DNA from: Mesorhizobium sp. WSM3862
GTDB lineage: Bacteria; Pseudomonadota; Alphaproteobacteria; Rhizobiales; Rhizobiaceae
Direction: 5' to 3'
Length of the DNA: 64,000 bases
NCBI RefSeq assembly: GCF_002294985.1
Contig: NZ_NSGE01000002.1
Coordinates: 620,001 to 684,000, forward strand
Shown here: in pieces, positions 26,616 to 36,907 of the stretch
Layout: each line of letters starts with the position of its first letter
Position numbering within the stretch: position 1 is the first letter of the stretch
The notes under the pieces: model-generated
Seen by the model: the letters and a program-made list of their open reading frames with translations, nothing else
The model's database searches: none
What the model was told of the DNA's origin: nothing
Program-made: the position numbers and the translations under genes

Positions 26616-27161
26616 ATGAAACCCTCGCTCGAAGACACGCTGCTTGCGGCCATCCGCACCATTCCGGATTACCCCAAACCCGGCATCCTGTTTCGCGATA
26701 TCACCACGCTGCTCGGCGACGCTCGCGCCTTTCGCCGCGCCATCGACGAGCTTGTGCATCCTTACGCCGGGCTGAAGATCGACAAGATTGCCGGCATCGA
26801 GGCGCGGGGCTTCATCCTGGGCGGCGCAGTGGCGCATCAGCTTTCGGCGGGTTTCGTCCCGATCCGCAAGAAGGGCAAGCTGCCTTACGAGACCGTGCGC
26901 GTCGCCTACAGCCTCGAATACGGTCTGGACGAGATGGAAATGCACAAGGACGGCGTCTCGCAAGGCGAGAAGGTGATCCTGGTCGACGATCTGATCGCCA
27001 CCGGCGGCACGGCGGAGGCGGCCGTCAAGCTGCTCAGGCAGATCGGCGCCGACATCGTCGCCGCCTGCTTCGTCATCGACCTGCCGGATCTCGGCGGGCG
27101 CCAGAAACTGGAAGCGCTCGGCGTGCCGGTAAGGACGCTGATCGGCTTCGAGGGGCATTAA
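26616..27161 (+). CDS. apt: Adenine phosphoribosyltransferase
   Basis: 181 residues from ATG 26616, which matches the usual family start ([20 protein letters not shown]). It converts adenine and PRPP to AMP (purine salvage, cytoplasm). Signatures are [11 protein letters not shown], the PRPP-binding loop [17 protein letters not shown], and [18 protein letters not shown]. Length is typical. The frame is open 41 codons upstream, but homology supports the shorter start. It is followed by a large inverted repeat that likely terminates transcription from both sides. Confidence 0.95.
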   Translation: MKPSLEDTLLAAIRTIPDYPKPGILFRDITTLLGDARAFRRAIDELVHPYAGLKIDKIAGIEARGFILGGAVAHQLSAGFVPIRKKGKLPYETVRVAYSLEYGLDEMEMHKDGVSQGEKVILVDDLIATGGTAEAAVKLLRQIGADIVAACFVIDLPDLGGRQKLEALGVPVRTLIGFEGH

Positions 27162-27169
27162 TCAGTGTT

Positions 27170-27234
27170 GAATGGTGAATAGTGAATGGTGAATAGGGAA
27201 TGGTTCACTAGTCACCATTCACTATTCACCATTC
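27170..27234. repeat. Large inverted repeat (23-bp arms) made of a short tandem unit, convergent terminator position
   Basis: The arms (27170-27192 and 27212-27234) are perfect complements of 23 bp with a 19-nt loop. Each arm is built from repeated heptamers (GGTGAAT / AGTGAAT). It lies between the convergent apt and MaoC genes. A stem this stable could act as a bidirectional terminator or mRNA stabiliser. The AT-rich heptamer composition contrasts with the GC-rich surroundings and suggests an intergenic repeat element. Confidence 0.85.
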
Positions 27235-27235
27235 G

Positions 27236-27706
27236 CTACTCCACCTTCACCAGCACCGCGCTGTCGAACTCGATGACCTTATCGCCGGTGGAGTCGAAAC
27301 CTTCGGAACGCAGCGTGAGCAGGCTCCAACCGGGGCGGCCGGCAAGGGGCCGATGGGCAAGCGCTGTGCGGGTGAAGGTCACGGTTTCGCCGGCATAGAC
27401 CGGCTTCAGCCATTTGAGGTTGCGAAACCCGGGCGAGGGGCCGAATTCGGGCTGCGGGCCGGGACCGGTCCAACGCACGCCCTCGGTCTCCATGCGCTTT
27501 TCGAGGTTGTATTTCATCCAGGTGGCGGCGGTGTGCCAGCCGGAGGCGCAGAGACCGCCAAGCATGCTCTTCTTCGCCGCCTCCTCGTCGACATGGAAGA
27601 TTTGCGGATCGTATTTCCTGGCGAACGCCTTGATCTCGTCGGCCTCGAATTTGTGCGCGCCGAGGGTGACGGTTTGGCCGATGAGGAAATACTCGTCCAG
27701 GGTCAC
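27236..27706 (-). CDS. MaoC-family (hot-dog fold) dehydratase-like protein, second of pair
   Basis: 156 residues starting at GTG 27706. Single hot-dog domain: QIFHVDEEAAKKSMLGGLCA contains the D...H-type catalytic region of R-hydratases (FHVDE), followed by SGWHTAATWMKYNLEK and RNLKWLKPVYAGETVTFTRT. It is similar in length and sequence to the gene just upstream, with which it overlaps as GTGA, so the two probably form a heteromeric enzyme. Enoyl-CoA hydratase or acyl dehydratase is likely; the acyl substrate is unknown. Confidence 0.87.
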   Translation of the reverse strand: MTLDEYFLIGQTVTLGAHKFEADEIKAFARKYDPQIFHVDEEAAKKSMLGGLCASGWHTAATWMKYNLEKRMETEGVRWTGPGPQPEFGPSPGFRNLKWLKPVYAGETVTFTRTALAHRPLAGRPGWSLLTLRSEGFDSTGDKVIEFDSAVLVKVE

Positions 27707-28164
27707 GCGACGGCCCCGCGGGTCAGAAACATGCCGGTGTTCTCAAGCTCGAAGACGCATTCGCCGCGCTGGTTGAACAGCTCGCTGCGCATGCTGACCA
27801 GGCCGATCTGCGGCCGCGACTTGGACTGGCGCTTGGAAAGCACGGTGACCTTGCCGGTGAGACGGTCACCGGCCAGAACCGGCTTCTTCCATTTGACATG
27901 CTCGATGCCGGGTGAGCCTTGCGAGGTCGAATCGAGCAGGAAGGCATCGCACAGCATGCGCATGAACATCGCGCAAGTGTGCCAGCCCGAAGCCGAAAGG
28001 CCGCCCAGGATGCTGGCCTTGCCGGCCGCCTCGTCGAGATGCATAGGCTGGGCATCGAATTCACTGGCAAACTCGATGATCTCGGCGGCGCTCACATTCT
28101 TGCTGCCGAGGTCGAGCGAGGCGCCCTCGACGAAATCCTCATAGGCCCAGGTCTTTCCGGTCAT
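27703..28164 (-). CDS. MaoC-family (hot-dog fold) dehydratase-like protein, first of pair
   Basis: 153 residues from ATG 28164 (MTGKTWAYEDFVEGASLDLG). The frame is open to 28266, but the family starts near this Met. The catalytic segment is FDAQPMHLDEAAGKASILGG, then SGWHTCAMFMRMLCDA and EHVKWKKPVLAGDRLTGKVT. Its final codons overlap the start of the second MaoC protein, a usual sign of obligate partners. Together they resemble the two-subunit MaoC-like hydratases of rhizobia. The pair lies downstream of ychF with a 102-nt gap, so a shared transcript is possible but not shown. Confidence 0.87.
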   Translation of the reverse strand: MTGKTWAYEDFVEGASLDLGSKNVSAAEIIEFASEFDAQPMHLDEAAGKASILGGLSASGWHTCAMFMRMLCDAFLLDSTSQGSPGIEHVKWKKPVLAGDRLTGKVTVLSKRQSKSRPQIGLVSMRSELFNQRGECVFELENTGMFLTRGAVA

Positions 28165-28266
28165 GTCGGCAATCCGGTTGACGAACGCGTGATCCCGAAG
28201 GTCGGCATCCCGGATGGAGGCCCGAGCCAATTTGGTCAAGTCCTTTCTGGTGAGCCAGCCAGGCAC

Positions 28267-29370
28267 TCAGGTGTTGAACTTGAACAGCATGATGTCGCCG
28301 TCCTGGACGACATACTCCTTGCCTTCGTCGCGCGCCTTGCCGGCTTCCTTGGCCGCCACTTCGCCGCCGAGCGTGACGAAGTCGTTGTAGGAGATCGTCT
28401 GGGCGCGGATGAAACCACGTTCGAAGTCGGTGTGAATGACGCCGGCAGCTTGCGGTGCCTTATCGCCCTTGTGGATGGTCCAGGCGCGCGTCTCCTTCGG
28501 CCCGACGGTGAAATAGGTGATCAGATGCAAGAGCTCGTAGCCGGCGCGGATCACCTTGTTGAGGCCCGGCTCGTCAAGGCCGATCGAGGCGAGGAACTCC
28601 ATTTCCTCCTCGTCGGAAAGCTGGGCAACTTCCGCCTCGATCGCCGCCGAGATCACCACCGTGCCGGCACCCTGCGCGGCGGCCATCTTCTCCACCGCCT
28701 TTGTATGCTCGTTTCCCGTGGCAGCGTCCGCCTCAGCGACGTTGCAGACATAGAGCACGGGATGCGATGTGAGCAGGTTCAGGCCCTGCAGGATGCGCAG
28801 ATCCTCCGCCGCGATGCCATTGAGCAGGACGCGGGTCGGACGGCCTGCCTGCAGCAGTTCGAGCGCCGCCTCCATCATCGGCAGAACAGTCATTGCTTCC
28901 TTGTCCTTGCCGGCGGCGCGCTTGCGGACCTGCACGATGCGGCGCTCCAGGCTTTCGAGATCGGCGAGCATCAGCTCGGTCTCGACGGTCTCGGCGTCGG
29001 CGACCGGATCGATGCGGCCCTCGACATGGGTGATGTCGTCATCCTCGAAGCAGCGCAGCACATGCACGATGGCGTCGACCTCGCGGATGTTGGCGAGGAA
29101 CTGATTGCCCAGACCTTCGCCCTTGGAGGCGCCGCGCACCAGTCCGGCAATGTCGACGAAGGAGATGCGGGTTGGGATGATCTCCTTCGACTTGCCGATC
29201 GCGGCGATCTTCTGCAGCCGCGGGTCCGGAACCGCCACCTCGCCGGTGTTCGGCTCGATGGTGCAGAAAGGATAGTTGGCGGCCTGCGCGGCAGCCGTCC
29301 TAGTCAACGCGTTGAACAGCGTCGACTTGCCGACGTTGGGCAAGCCAACGATGCCACATTTGAAACCCAT
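28267..29370 (-). CDS. ychF: Redox-regulated ribosome-binding ATPase YchF
   Basis: 367 residues. Obg-family P-loop NTPase with GLPNVGKST (residues 8-16), [20 protein letters not shown] (switch region) and YVCNVAEAD in place of the usual NKxD, which gives YchF its ATP preference. A coiled-coil middle region and the C-terminal TGS domain ([20 protein letters not shown]) are present. It binds the 50S subunit and is linked to oxidative-stress response. It lies downstream of pth, a conserved rplY-pth-ychF order. Confidence 0.97.
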   Translation of the reverse strand: MGFKCGIVGLPNVGKSTLFNALTRTAAAQAANYPFCTIEPNTGEVAVPDPRLQKIAAIGKSKEIIPTRISFVDIAGLVRGASKGEGLGNQFLANIREVDAIVHVLRCFEDDDITHVEGRIDPVADAETVETELMLADLESLERRIVQVRKRAAGKDKEAMTVLPMMEAALELLQAGRPTRVLLNGIAAEDLRILQGLNLLTSHPVLYVCNVAEADAATGNEHTKAVEKMAAAQGAGTVVISAAIEAEVAQLSDEEEMEFLASIGLDEPGLNKVIRAGYELLHLITYFTVGPKETRAWTIHKGDKAPQAAGVIHTDFERGFIRAQTISYNDFVTLGGEVAAKEAGKARDEGKEYVVQDGDIMLFKFNT

Positions 29371-29464
29371 ATTCGTCCGGTCCTATCGGGAATTCGAGAT
29401 TTGGTGAGGGCTATGGGCGAAAGCGAGGACGATCGTCAAGCCCTTGGCATGATCGTTTCGACGC

Positions 29465-30187
29465 TCAGTCTTTTCCGAACAGCTTCTTCAGCATCGCGGC
29501 CATCGGCCCGCTCTCGGGAACCTTCGCCGGCGGCTGCTGCGGGCGGGCCTGGCGGATATGGCTCTGCTGTTTTGGCTCCTTGGGCGGAGGCCGATCGTCA
29601 TCGCCGGTCGGCACGAGCTTTTCGCGCAGCGCCAGGGTGATGCGGTTCATGAAGGAGTTGTCGTCGCCCTTGGCCAGCAATCCGGCGTCGTCGGCGATCG
29701 CGTCAAGCAACACGTCGAGCCATTCACGGTCAGCCTTGGCGAAATCGCCGAGCACATGCCCGTGCACCATCTCTTTGACGCCGGGATGGCCGACGCCGAT
29801 ACGCACCCGGCGATAGGCGTTGCCGACATGCTGGTCGAGCGAGCGGATGCCGTTGTGGCCGCCGGAACCGCCGCCGACCTTGACCCTGAGCTTGCCGGCG
29901 GCAAGATCGATCTCGTCGTAGAAGACGGTGAGGGCGGCGGCATCGAGTTTGTAGAAGCGCAACGCCTCGCCGACCGACTGGCCGGATAAATTCATGAAGG
30001 TCTGCGGCTTGATCAAAAGTATCTTTTCGCCGCCCAGCGCGCCCTCGGCGATCAGGCCCTGGAACTTCTTCGACCAGGGCGAAAAGGAATGGCGGCGGGC
30101 TATCGCGTCCGCCGCCATGAAGCCGACATTGTGTCGGTTGTTCTGATATTTCGCGCCCGGATTGCCGAGGCCTGCAAAGACAAGCAT
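29465..30187 (-). CDS. pth: Peptidyl-tRNA hydrolase
   Basis: 240 residues, about 45 longer than enteric Pth because of a C-terminal basic/Pro-Gln-rich tail ([20 protein letters not shown]) that is typical of rhizobial enzymes. The catalytic region [18 protein letters not shown] includes His19 and Asn9, and [19 protein letters not shown] contains the catalytic Asp. It recycles peptidyl-tRNAs released from stalled ribosomes. Coupled with rplY (25-nt gap) upstream. Confidence 0.96.
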   Translation of the reverse strand: MLVFAGLGNPGAKYQNNRHNVGFMAADAIARRHSFSPWSKKFQGLIAEGALGGEKILLIKPQTFMNLSGQSVGEALRFYKLDAAALTVFYDEIDLAAGKLRVKVGGGSGGHNGIRSLDQHVGNAYRRVRIGVGHPGVKEMVHGHVLGDFAKADREWLDVLLDAIADDAGLLAKGDDNSFMNRITLALREKLVPTGDDDRPPPKEPKQQSHIRQARPQQPPAKVPESGPMAAMLKKLFGKD

Positions 30188-30212
30188 CGTTGTCTCCTGG
30201 CGCTGAGAGAAA

Positions 30213-30857
30213 TTACTTCTCTTCGGCCTCAGCGGCCTCAGCTTCCGGCGCCGCCGCTTCGGCAGTCTCCTCCGTCTCCGGCTTCATTGCCGCGGAGCCG
30301 GCGATGGTCGCGATGGTGAAGTCGCGATCGGAGATCACCGGCTTGACGCCGGCCGGCAGGACAACCGCCGAAATGTGGATCGAGTCGCCGATTTCGGTGC
30401 CGGCGAGATCGACGGTGATGAATTCCGGGATCGCGTTGGCAGGGCAGTGGAACTCGACTTCGTGACGAACGATGTTGAGCACGCCGCCGCGCTTGATGCC
30501 GGGCGACTTGTCCTCATTGATGAAGTGGACGGGCACGTCGACATTGACCTCGGTGTCCTTGCCGATGCGCAGGAAGTCGACATGGACCGGGAAGTCCTTG
30601 ACAGGGTCGAGCTGAAAATCCTTCGGCAGAACCTGGATCTTCTTGCCGTCGACATCGATCGTAGCGATCGTGGTCAGAAACCCGCCGCCGTGGATCTTGT
30701 AGAAGATGTCCTTGTAGTTGAGGGCGATCGCCAGGGGGGGCTGCTTGTCGCCGTAAATAACTGCAGGCACTTTGCCGTTGCGGCGAACTGCACGGGCGGA
30801 CCCCTTACCGACCTGTTCGCGCGCTTCGGCCTTGAGCTCGTAAGCCTCGTGGCTCAT
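30213..30857 (-). CDS. rplY: 50S ribosomal protein L25 / general stress protein Ctc
   Basis: 214 residues: the N-terminal 5S rRNA-binding L25 domain ([20 protein letters not shown], then IYGDKQPP) plus the C-terminal TL5/Ctc beta-domain ([20 protein letters not shown]). It ends in an acidic Glu/Ala tail ([16 protein letters not shown]). This long form is standard in alphaproteobacteria. First gene of the rplY-pth-ychF group, read from the 388-bp divergent region. Confidence 0.96.
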   Translation of the reverse strand: MSHEAYELKAEAREQVGKGSARAVRRNGKVPAVIYGDKQPPLAIALNYKDIFYKIHGGGFLTTIATIDVDGKKIQVLPKDFQLDPVKDFPVHVDFLRIGKDTEVNVDVPVHFINEDKSPGIKRGGVLNIVRHEVEFHCPANAIPEFITVDLAGTEIGDSIHISAVVLPAGVKPVISDRDFTIATIAGSAAMKPETEETAEAAAPEAEAAEAEEK

Positions 30858-31245
30858 GGCATTTCCTTTCGCGTGTTATGGAGCGTTCGCGGCGGGCAAG
30901 CCCATCCGTAAACGTCGAAAGCCGTCGCGGCCTCGCATGGTCGATCCAACGCTTTTGGCTGTCCAAACGCTTCGAGGATCATGCAGGCCTGGCCGGCCTT
31001 CCTCCGCGTTGCCTCCAAGGGTGTCTACGCGGGTGGCGGCTCTATAGCGGAAGGCGGGCAGGGGCGCAAGCCGTTGAACGGGAAGGCTCGGCCACGCTGC
31101 GCGATGATATCCGGTCGGGGAGGCATAGCCGACGCGTTGCTCCGTCGGATCTGGCGAGTTGCGCCGGGTCCCGCCCGCATGCGTCATGTAGCATCGGGCC
31201 GGTTTCAAACGTCCTTGGCAGGCAATCGAAGGACCGGAGATCGAC
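30858..31245. other. Intergenic region, divergent rplY / GST
   Basis: 388 bp that must contain promoters for rplY (minus) and the GST gene (plus). No gene with a credible start or ribosome-binding site and no recognised repeat or RNA was found. A GGACCGGAGATCGAC leader with GGAG precedes the GST ATG. Confidence 0.45.
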
Positions 31246-31899
31246 ATGAAACTACTGTTCAGCCGCAATCCCAATCCTCGCCTCGCGGTCGCGGCGGCGC
31301 GCTATCTGAAGGCCGATGTCGCCTTCGAATTCGCCTCGCCCATGGCACCAGGGCAGGCCGAGCGCTACCGCGCGCTGAACCCCAATTTGACCTTGCCTAT
31401 CCTGGTCGGCCCGGGATGGAGCCTGTGGGAAGCCGATGCGATCGCATGCCGGCTCTCGCGCGACATGCATTCGGATTTCTGGCGCACCGGCGACGACGAG
31501 CCGCAGATGATCCGCTGGCTGAGCTGGGGCAAGGAGAATTTCGTCAGGGCCTGCGACATGGTGCATTTCGAGCGCGGCACGAAACAGCGCTGGGGACTGG
31601 GGCCGATCGACAAGGCATTGGTCGAGGAGGGGCTGAGGCAGTTCCACATGACGGCCGCCATCCTTGAAGCCGAGCTTTGCGGGCGCCAATGGCTGGTCGG
31701 CAATTCGGTTTGCTATGCCGACTTTCGTATGGCGACCTTTCTCGCGTTCAATGATGCCGCCCGGTTGCCGCTCGATGACTATCCGTCGCTCAGCCGCTGG
31801 TATCGGCGGATCGATCATATCGATGCCTGGCGCGACCCGTTCCAGGGGCTGGATGCGCCGCAACTGCCGCCGGTCAGCAGCGAGGCGGCGCCGGGCTAA
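31246..31899 (+). CDS. Glutathione S-transferase family protein
   Basis: 217 residues. The N-terminal thioredoxin-like GST domain (MKLLFSRNPNPRLAVAAARY) has the cis-Pro region LNPNLTLPILVGPGWSLWEA, which also carries the E-x-D/A specificity segment. An all-helical C-terminal domain follows (EAELCGRQWLVGNSVCYADF, with the N-capping box-type Asp). A GSH-dependent transferase or reductase is likely, but the substrate is unknown. It stands alone, convergent with the MarR gene. Confidence 0.87.
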   Translation: MKLLFSRNPNPRLAVAAARYLKADVAFEFASPMAPGQAERYRALNPNLTLPILVGPGWSLWEADAIACRLSRDMHSDFWRTGDDEPQMIRWLSWGKENFVRACDMVHFERGTKQRWGLGPIDKALVEEGLRQFHMTAAILEAELCGRQWLVGNSVCYADFRMATFLAFNDAARLPLDDYPSLSRWYRRIDHIDAWRDPFQGLDAPQLPPVSSEAAPG

Positions 31900-32030
31900 G
31901 CCAGGATTTTGAACGTCTTTTTTGGACCATCGTCGAGGATGCCTGCCAAGCCGCGGCGGAAATGGCTCGCCCCTGCGATGGGACGCGGGCCGTGGCCTGC
32001 ACTAAGCAGACTTTGTCCGGCGTTTGGAGG

Positions 32031-32474
32031 TCAGGCAGCATCAGCCGATTGGTCGCCGCTCAACGCATCGCGCAACGCCCGGACTTTTCGCGTGAGAGCA
32101 TCGATCTCGGCCGAGGTCATGCCTGAACGCTCGACCAGCGTTTCGCCCAGACAGCTGCATTGCGTGAGCAGCGCCCGGCCTGCCGCGGTGAGATCGACCT
32201 GCACCTGCCGCTCATCGTCATGGCTGCGCTGGCGGGTCACCAGACCCGCCTGCTCCATGCGCTTGACGAGCGGCGTGACGGTGCTCGATTCCAGCGCCAG
32301 CCGGCGCGCTATGGTGCCGACCGACATGCCATCGGCCTCTCCAAGCGCATTGAGCACGAGATACTGGGGATACGTGATCCCCATCTCGTCGAGCATGGGC
32401 TTGTAGGTACGGTTGATCGCCATGCTCGTGGCGTAGAGCGCGAAACAGAGCTGATTGTCCAGGGGCAGAGGCAT
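32031..32474 (-). CDS. MarR-family regulator of the OhrR (organic hydroperoxide sensor) type
   Basis: 147 residues. The N-terminus LDNQLCFALYATSMAINRTY is very close to OhrR, with the reactive Cys at position 10 and the Tyr residues that sense peroxide via the sulfenate. The winged helix is MSVGTIARRLALESSTVTPL, then VKRMEQAGLVTRQRSHDDER. Additional Cys near the C-terminus (TQCSCLG) may form the resolving disulfide. It is divergent from a hydrolase gene, and the 150-bp gap between them carries three TATCGCGATA boxes, its probable operator. Autoregulation and derepression by peroxides are inferred. Confidence 0.88.
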   Translation of the reverse strand: MPLPLDNQLCFALYATSMAINRTYKPMLDEMGITYPQYLVLNALGEADGMSVGTIARRLALESSTVTPLVKRMEQAGLVTRQRSHDDERQVQVDLTAAGRALLTQCSCLGETLVERSGMTSAEIDALTRKVRALRDALSGDQSADAA

Positions 32475-32526
32475 CGCGCCATGATCCTTTTGTCGACGTC
32501 GTGAGGCTCTTTAGCACAAAAAATCA

Positions 32527-32609
32527 TATCGCGATACATATTATCGTGGACAAGAAGTCATCGTTGCGCTAAACATATCATTATCGCGATATCATTTATC
32601 GCGATAATG
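32527..32609. promoter_or_regulatory. Operator cluster for the OhrR-like MarR regulator
   Basis: The palindrome TATCGCGATA occurs three times (32527-32536, 32582-32591, 32597-32606). The last two form one larger perfect inverted repeat: CATTATCGCGATA (32579-32591), TCATT, TATCGCGATAATG (32597-32609). They lie between the MarR gene and the hydrolase, the distal pair only 16 bp before the hydrolase ATG and overlapping the leader. The spacing suits binding of two dimers. Assignment to this MarR protein is inferred from position. Confidence 0.75.
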
Positions 32610-32624
32610 ACAAAGGAGATTGAG

Positions 32625-33488
32625 ATGACTGAAGCTTCACATGCGAAGGCCGGCTCGGGCAGCGGCACGATCACCACCAACGACGGCACGCAGATCTACT
32701 ACAAGGATTGGGGCACCGGTCAGCCGGTCGTCTTCCACCATGGCTGGCCACTGAGCAGCGACGACTGGGATGCCCAGATGCTGTTCTTCCTCTCCAAGGG
32801 CTATCGGGTCATCGCCCATGACCGCCGCGGCCATGGCCGCTCCAGCCAGACTGACACCGGCAATGAGATGGACACCTACGCCGCCGATGTGACGGCGCTG
32901 GTTGCGCATCTCGACCTCAAGAACGCCATCCATGTCGGGCATTCGACCGGCGGTGGCGAAGTGGCGCGCTATGTCGCGCAGTACGGTTCCGGAGGCCGTG
33001 TCGCCAAGGCTGTGCTGATCGGAGCGGTGCCGCCGATCATGCTCAAGACCGCTGCCAATCCCGGTGGCCTGCCGATCGAAGTGTTCGACGGCTTTCGCTC
33101 GGCGCTGACGACGAACCGCGCCCAGTTCTTCCGCGACGTTCCGGCCGGCCCTTTCTACGGCTTCAACCGTCCAGGCGCGACGGTGTCGGAAGGTGTGGTC
33201 GACAATTGGTGGCGGCAGGGCATGATGGGCGGCGCCAAGGCGCATTACGACTGCATCAAGGCGTTCTCGGAAACCGACTTCACCGAGGACCTGAAGAAGA
33301 TCGACGTGCCGGTGCTGGTCATGCATGGCGACGACGACCAGATCGTGCCGATCGCGGATTCGGCGCTGCTCGCGATCAAGCTGCTCAAGAAGGGCGAGCT
33401 CAAAGTCTACAAGGGCCTTCCGCACGGCATGGCGACGACCCATGCGGAGGTCATCAATGCCGACCTCCTGGCTTTCTTCCAGGCCTGA
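32625..33488 (+). CDS. Alpha/beta hydrolase, non-haem chloroperoxidase/arylesterase-like
   Basis: 287 residues from ATG 32625, with AAAGGAG 7 nt upstream; an in-frame ATG at 32607 lies inside the operator and is less likely. Signatures are [13 protein letters not shown] (oxyanion), [23 protein letters not shown] (nucleophile Ser in GHSTGG), the Asp in [16 protein letters not shown], and the His in [16 protein letters not shown]. This matches cofactor-free haloperoxidase or arylesterase enzymes able to hydrolyse or perhydrolyse esters. Control by the divergent OhrR-like repressor suggests a role under oxidative stress. A strong hairpin follows the stop. Confidence 0.9.
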   Translation: MTEASHAKAGSGSGTITTNDGTQIYYKDWGTGQPVVFHHGWPLSSDDWDAQMLFFLSKGYRVIAHDRRGHGRSSQTDTGNEMDTYAADVTALVAHLDLKNAIHVGHSTGGGEVARYVAQYGSGGRVAKAVLIGAVPPIMLKTAANPGGLPIEVFDGFRSALTTNRAQFFRDVPAGPFYGFNRPGATVSEGVVDNWWRQGMMGGAKAHYDCIKAFSETDFTEDLKKIDVPVLVMHGDDDQIVPIADSALLAIKLLKKGELKVYKGLPHGMATTHAEVINADLLAFFQA

Positions 33489-33497
33489 GTCCCAGCG

Positions 33498-33539
33498 CCA
33501 GAGAAGCACCCGCCATCGCGCGGGTGCTTTGCTCTCTGG
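33498..33539. terminator. Bidirectional terminator-like hairpin
   Basis: Core stem AAGCACCCGC (33504-33513) and GCGGGTGCTT (33520-33529), loop CATCGC. An outer complementary layer CCAGAGA / TCTCTGG extends the structure. It sits between the convergent hydrolase and MFS genes; the T-tract is short. Confidence 0.6.
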
Positions 33540-33560
33540 AGCTCGTCCGGAGTGGCCGGC

Positions 33561-34790
33561 TCAGGCTTTCCTGGCCTCCTTCATGTTCGGCAGGAACACG
33601 GTCAGCAGGCCGAGGAAGGGCAGGTACGAGCAGACGTGGTAGACGAAGTCGATGCCTTTCATGTCGGCGATGACGCCGAGCACGGCCGCAGCGATGCCGC
33701 CCATGCCGAAGGCGAAGCCGAAGAAGATGCCGGCGATCATGCCGACGCGGCCGGGAACCAGTTCCTGCGCGAAGACGACGATGTTGGAGAAGGCCGACGA
33801 CAGGATCAGGCCGATCACAACGGTAAGCACCATCGTCCATTCCAGATTGGCGTAAGGCAGCGCCAGCGTGAAGGGCAGAACGCCGACGATCGAGAACCAG
33901 ATCATCGCCTTTTGTCCGTAGCGGTCGCCGAACGGGCCGCCGAGCAGGATGCCAAGCGCCGAGGCGCCGAGGAACAGGAAGAGCATGACCTGCGACATCT
34001 GCACCGAAACGCCGAACTTATGGATGGCGTAGAAGGTGTAGTAGCTGGACAGCGAGGCGATATAGGCGTTCTTGCTCAACACCAGCAGCGTCAGCACCGC
34101 CAATGCCCCCATGACCTTTTTGCGTGGGAAGGGCGAGACGTGAGCCGCCGGCTTGCGGCTGGCCATCGAGGCGCGCAGCCGGCTGTACCAGCCGCCAACC
34201 TGCCACAGCACGACGATGCCGATCAGCGAGCCGACGGCGAACCAGGAAATGCTGGTCTGGCCGAAAGGCACGACGATGAAGGCGGCGAGCAGCGGGCCCA
34301 TCGCCTGGCCGAAATTTCCGCCGACCTGGAACAGCGATTGCGCGAGACCGAAGCGGCCGCCCGAGGCGAAGCGGGCGATGCGCGAGGATTCCGGATGGAA
34401 GATCGCCGAGCCGATACCGATCAGCGAGGCGCCGATCAGGAGCAGCCAGTAATGGCCGGCATGCGCGAGCACCACCAGCCCGACCAGTGACGAGGCCATG
34501 CCCCAAGGCAAGGAATAGGGCATCGGCCGCTTGTCGGTGATCATGCCGATCACAGGCTGCAGCAGCGAGGCCGTTACCTGGAAAGTGAACGTAAGAAGGC
34601 CGATCTGCCAGAAATCGAGACCGTAATTCTCTTTGAGCAGCGGATAGATCGCCGAAAGCAGCGACTGCATGATGTCGTTGACGCAGTGGCAGAAGCTCAC
34701 CGCAAGAATGACGGTGAAGGCCGTCGCTTGCGCCGAGGTGTGGCTTGCCGGCGCTGGGTTGGCGACGGCGGTGGCGGTCGTATCGGTCAA
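33561..34790 (-). CDS. MFS transporter of the fosmidomycin-resistance (Fsr) family
   Basis: 409 residues, beginning at TTG 34790 (no other credible start; GGAG 7 nt upstream). About 12 membrane helices. The opening CHCVNDIMQSLLSAIYPLLK, then SSLVGLVVLAHAGHYWLL, is typical of the Fsr branch, and DKRPMPYSLPWGM marks the loop 2-3 motif. It is a proton-driven efflux pump of the inner membrane; members export fosmidomycin, but other substrates are likely. Divergent from an AraC regulator at 34869, a common arrangement that implies control by it. Confidence 0.87.
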   Translation of the reverse strand: MTDTTATAVANPAPASHTSAQATAFTVILAVSFCHCVNDIMQSLLSAIYPLLKENYGLDFWQIGLLTFTFQVTASLLQPVIGMITDKRPMPYSLPWGMASSLVGLVVLAHAGHYWLLLIGASLIGIGSAIFHPESSRIARFASGGRFGLAQSLFQVGGNFGQAMGPLLAAFIVVPFGQTSISWFAVGSLIGIVVLWQVGGWYSRLRASMASRKPAAHVSPFPRKKVMGALAVLTLLVLSKNAYIASLSSYYTFYAIHKFGVSVQMSQVMLFLFLGASALGILLGGPFGDRYGQKAMIWFSIVGVLPFTLALPYANLEWTMVLTVVIGLILSSAFSNIVVFAQELVPGRVGMIAGIFFGFAFGMGGIAAAVLGVIADMKGIDFVYHVCSYLPFLGLLTVFLPNMKEARKA

Positions 34791-34868
34791 GGCAATGCTC
34801 CGGGTCTTTTTGGCGGCGAACCGCAGCCAGCCAGCTTTATTGGCCCGCTTGTCTTATAATCGGCTTGA

Positions 34869-35807
34869 ATGGCGACTTCTTTCGTGGTTTGGTCCAATAG
34901 TTTCGCAAGTGGGCCACATCGAATGCCGCATGGCCGGGAAATCTTCAGGGGCGATGCCGCCGAGCTCGGCCGGCTGCATGAAAGCCGCTGGCAGTGGCTG
35001 GAGCAGGCGGTCGGGCCGGCGGTTGCGTTGCCGACCGAATATCCCGACGGCTACCACGTGCCGCGGCACCGCCACAGCCGCAGCCAGTTGCTGCATGCGC
35101 TTGTCGGCGTCGTGCTGGTGACGACCAAGCACGGCCGCTGGATGGTGCCGCCCGACCATGCAATGTGGATACCGGCCGGCATCGAGCATTCGGTCGAGAT
35201 GCTGGGCGATGTCTCGATGCGCTCGGTCTATGTGGTGCCGGATGCAATTCCCGGCCTGCCGGAGGGCTTGCGCGTCGTCGGCATCACCGAGCTGATGCAC
35301 AGCCTGATCGTGGAATCGGAGAAGCTGCCGCAGGGCGGCGAGCTCGAAGGACGCGCCGGGCTGATCATGCGGCTCCTGCTGCATGAGATCCCGAACCTGC
35401 CGGAGCGGCCGCTCGGCCTGCCTTTTCCGTCGGATCCGAAGCTTGCGGCGCTCTGCCGGCGCTTTGTCGCGGCGCCTTCGCCACATGCGACGATCGACGA
35501 ATGGGCGGATGCCGCTGGCATGAGCCGGCGCTCCTTCACACGCGCCTTCCACCGACAGACCGGGCTGTCGCTCTCCACTTGGCGCCAGCAGGCCTGCCTG
35601 TTCGCGGCGCTGCCGAGGCTCGCCGACGGCGAACCCATCACCAGCGTGGCGTTCGATCTTGGCTATGATAGCGTGCCGGCGTTCATCACCATGTTCAAGC
35701 GCATGCTCGGCAGCTCGCCTCGCGGCTATATGCGCGGCGCGCGCGAGTCAGGCGAGGGGGCAAAGCGATCAAGCGGCCCGGTTCAGGCCAGCAGCGCCGC
35801 GGTCTAG
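34869..35807 (+). CDS. AraC-family transcriptional regulator, divergent to the efflux gene
   Basis: 312 residues if ATG 34869 is used. A TATAAT only 8 nt upstream (34855-34860) would leave almost no leader, so MPHGREIFRG at 34923 is an equally plausible start. An N-terminal cupin-like sensing domain (YHVPRHRHSRSQLLHALVGV, then MVPPDHAMWIPAGIEHSVEM) is followed by two AraC helix-turn-helix motifs (TIDEWADAAGMSRRSFTRAF, then ITSVAFDLGYDSVPAFITMF). By analogy with NimR-type regulators it probably controls the divergent MFS efflux gene. Its TAG lies 1 bp from the TAG of the convergent prs. Confidence 0.87.
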   Translation: MATSFVVWSNSFASGPHRMPHGREIFRGDAAELGRLHESRWQWLEQAVGPAVALPTEYPDGYHVPRHRHSRSQLLHALVGVVLVTTKHGRWMVPPDHAMWIPAGIEHSVEMLGDVSMRSVYVVPDAIPGLPEGLRVVGITELMHSLIVESEKLPQGGELEGRAGLIMRLLLHEIPNLPERPLGLPFPSDPKLAALCRRFVAAPSPHATIDEWADAAGMSRRSFTRAFHRQTGLSLSTWRQQACLFAALPRLADGEPITSVAFDLGYDSVPAFITMFKRMLGSSPRGYMRGARESGEGAKRSSGPVQASSAAV

Positions 35808-35808
35808 T

Positions 35809-36744
<936 letters not shown>

Positions 36745-36907
36745 GCACCGTTCCTGGTGAAGGATGGAGAGACCGGACAGACTCTCATGAGCCTTTATGC
36801 CGGGCTTTTAGCGGCCCGCGCCGGTATTGCAAGCCTCGTGATCGGGAATCGTTCGACAAGGCGCAACAAAGGCCGGCTGGATCGCAAGCCGGCAACAGGT
36901 TGGTCGA

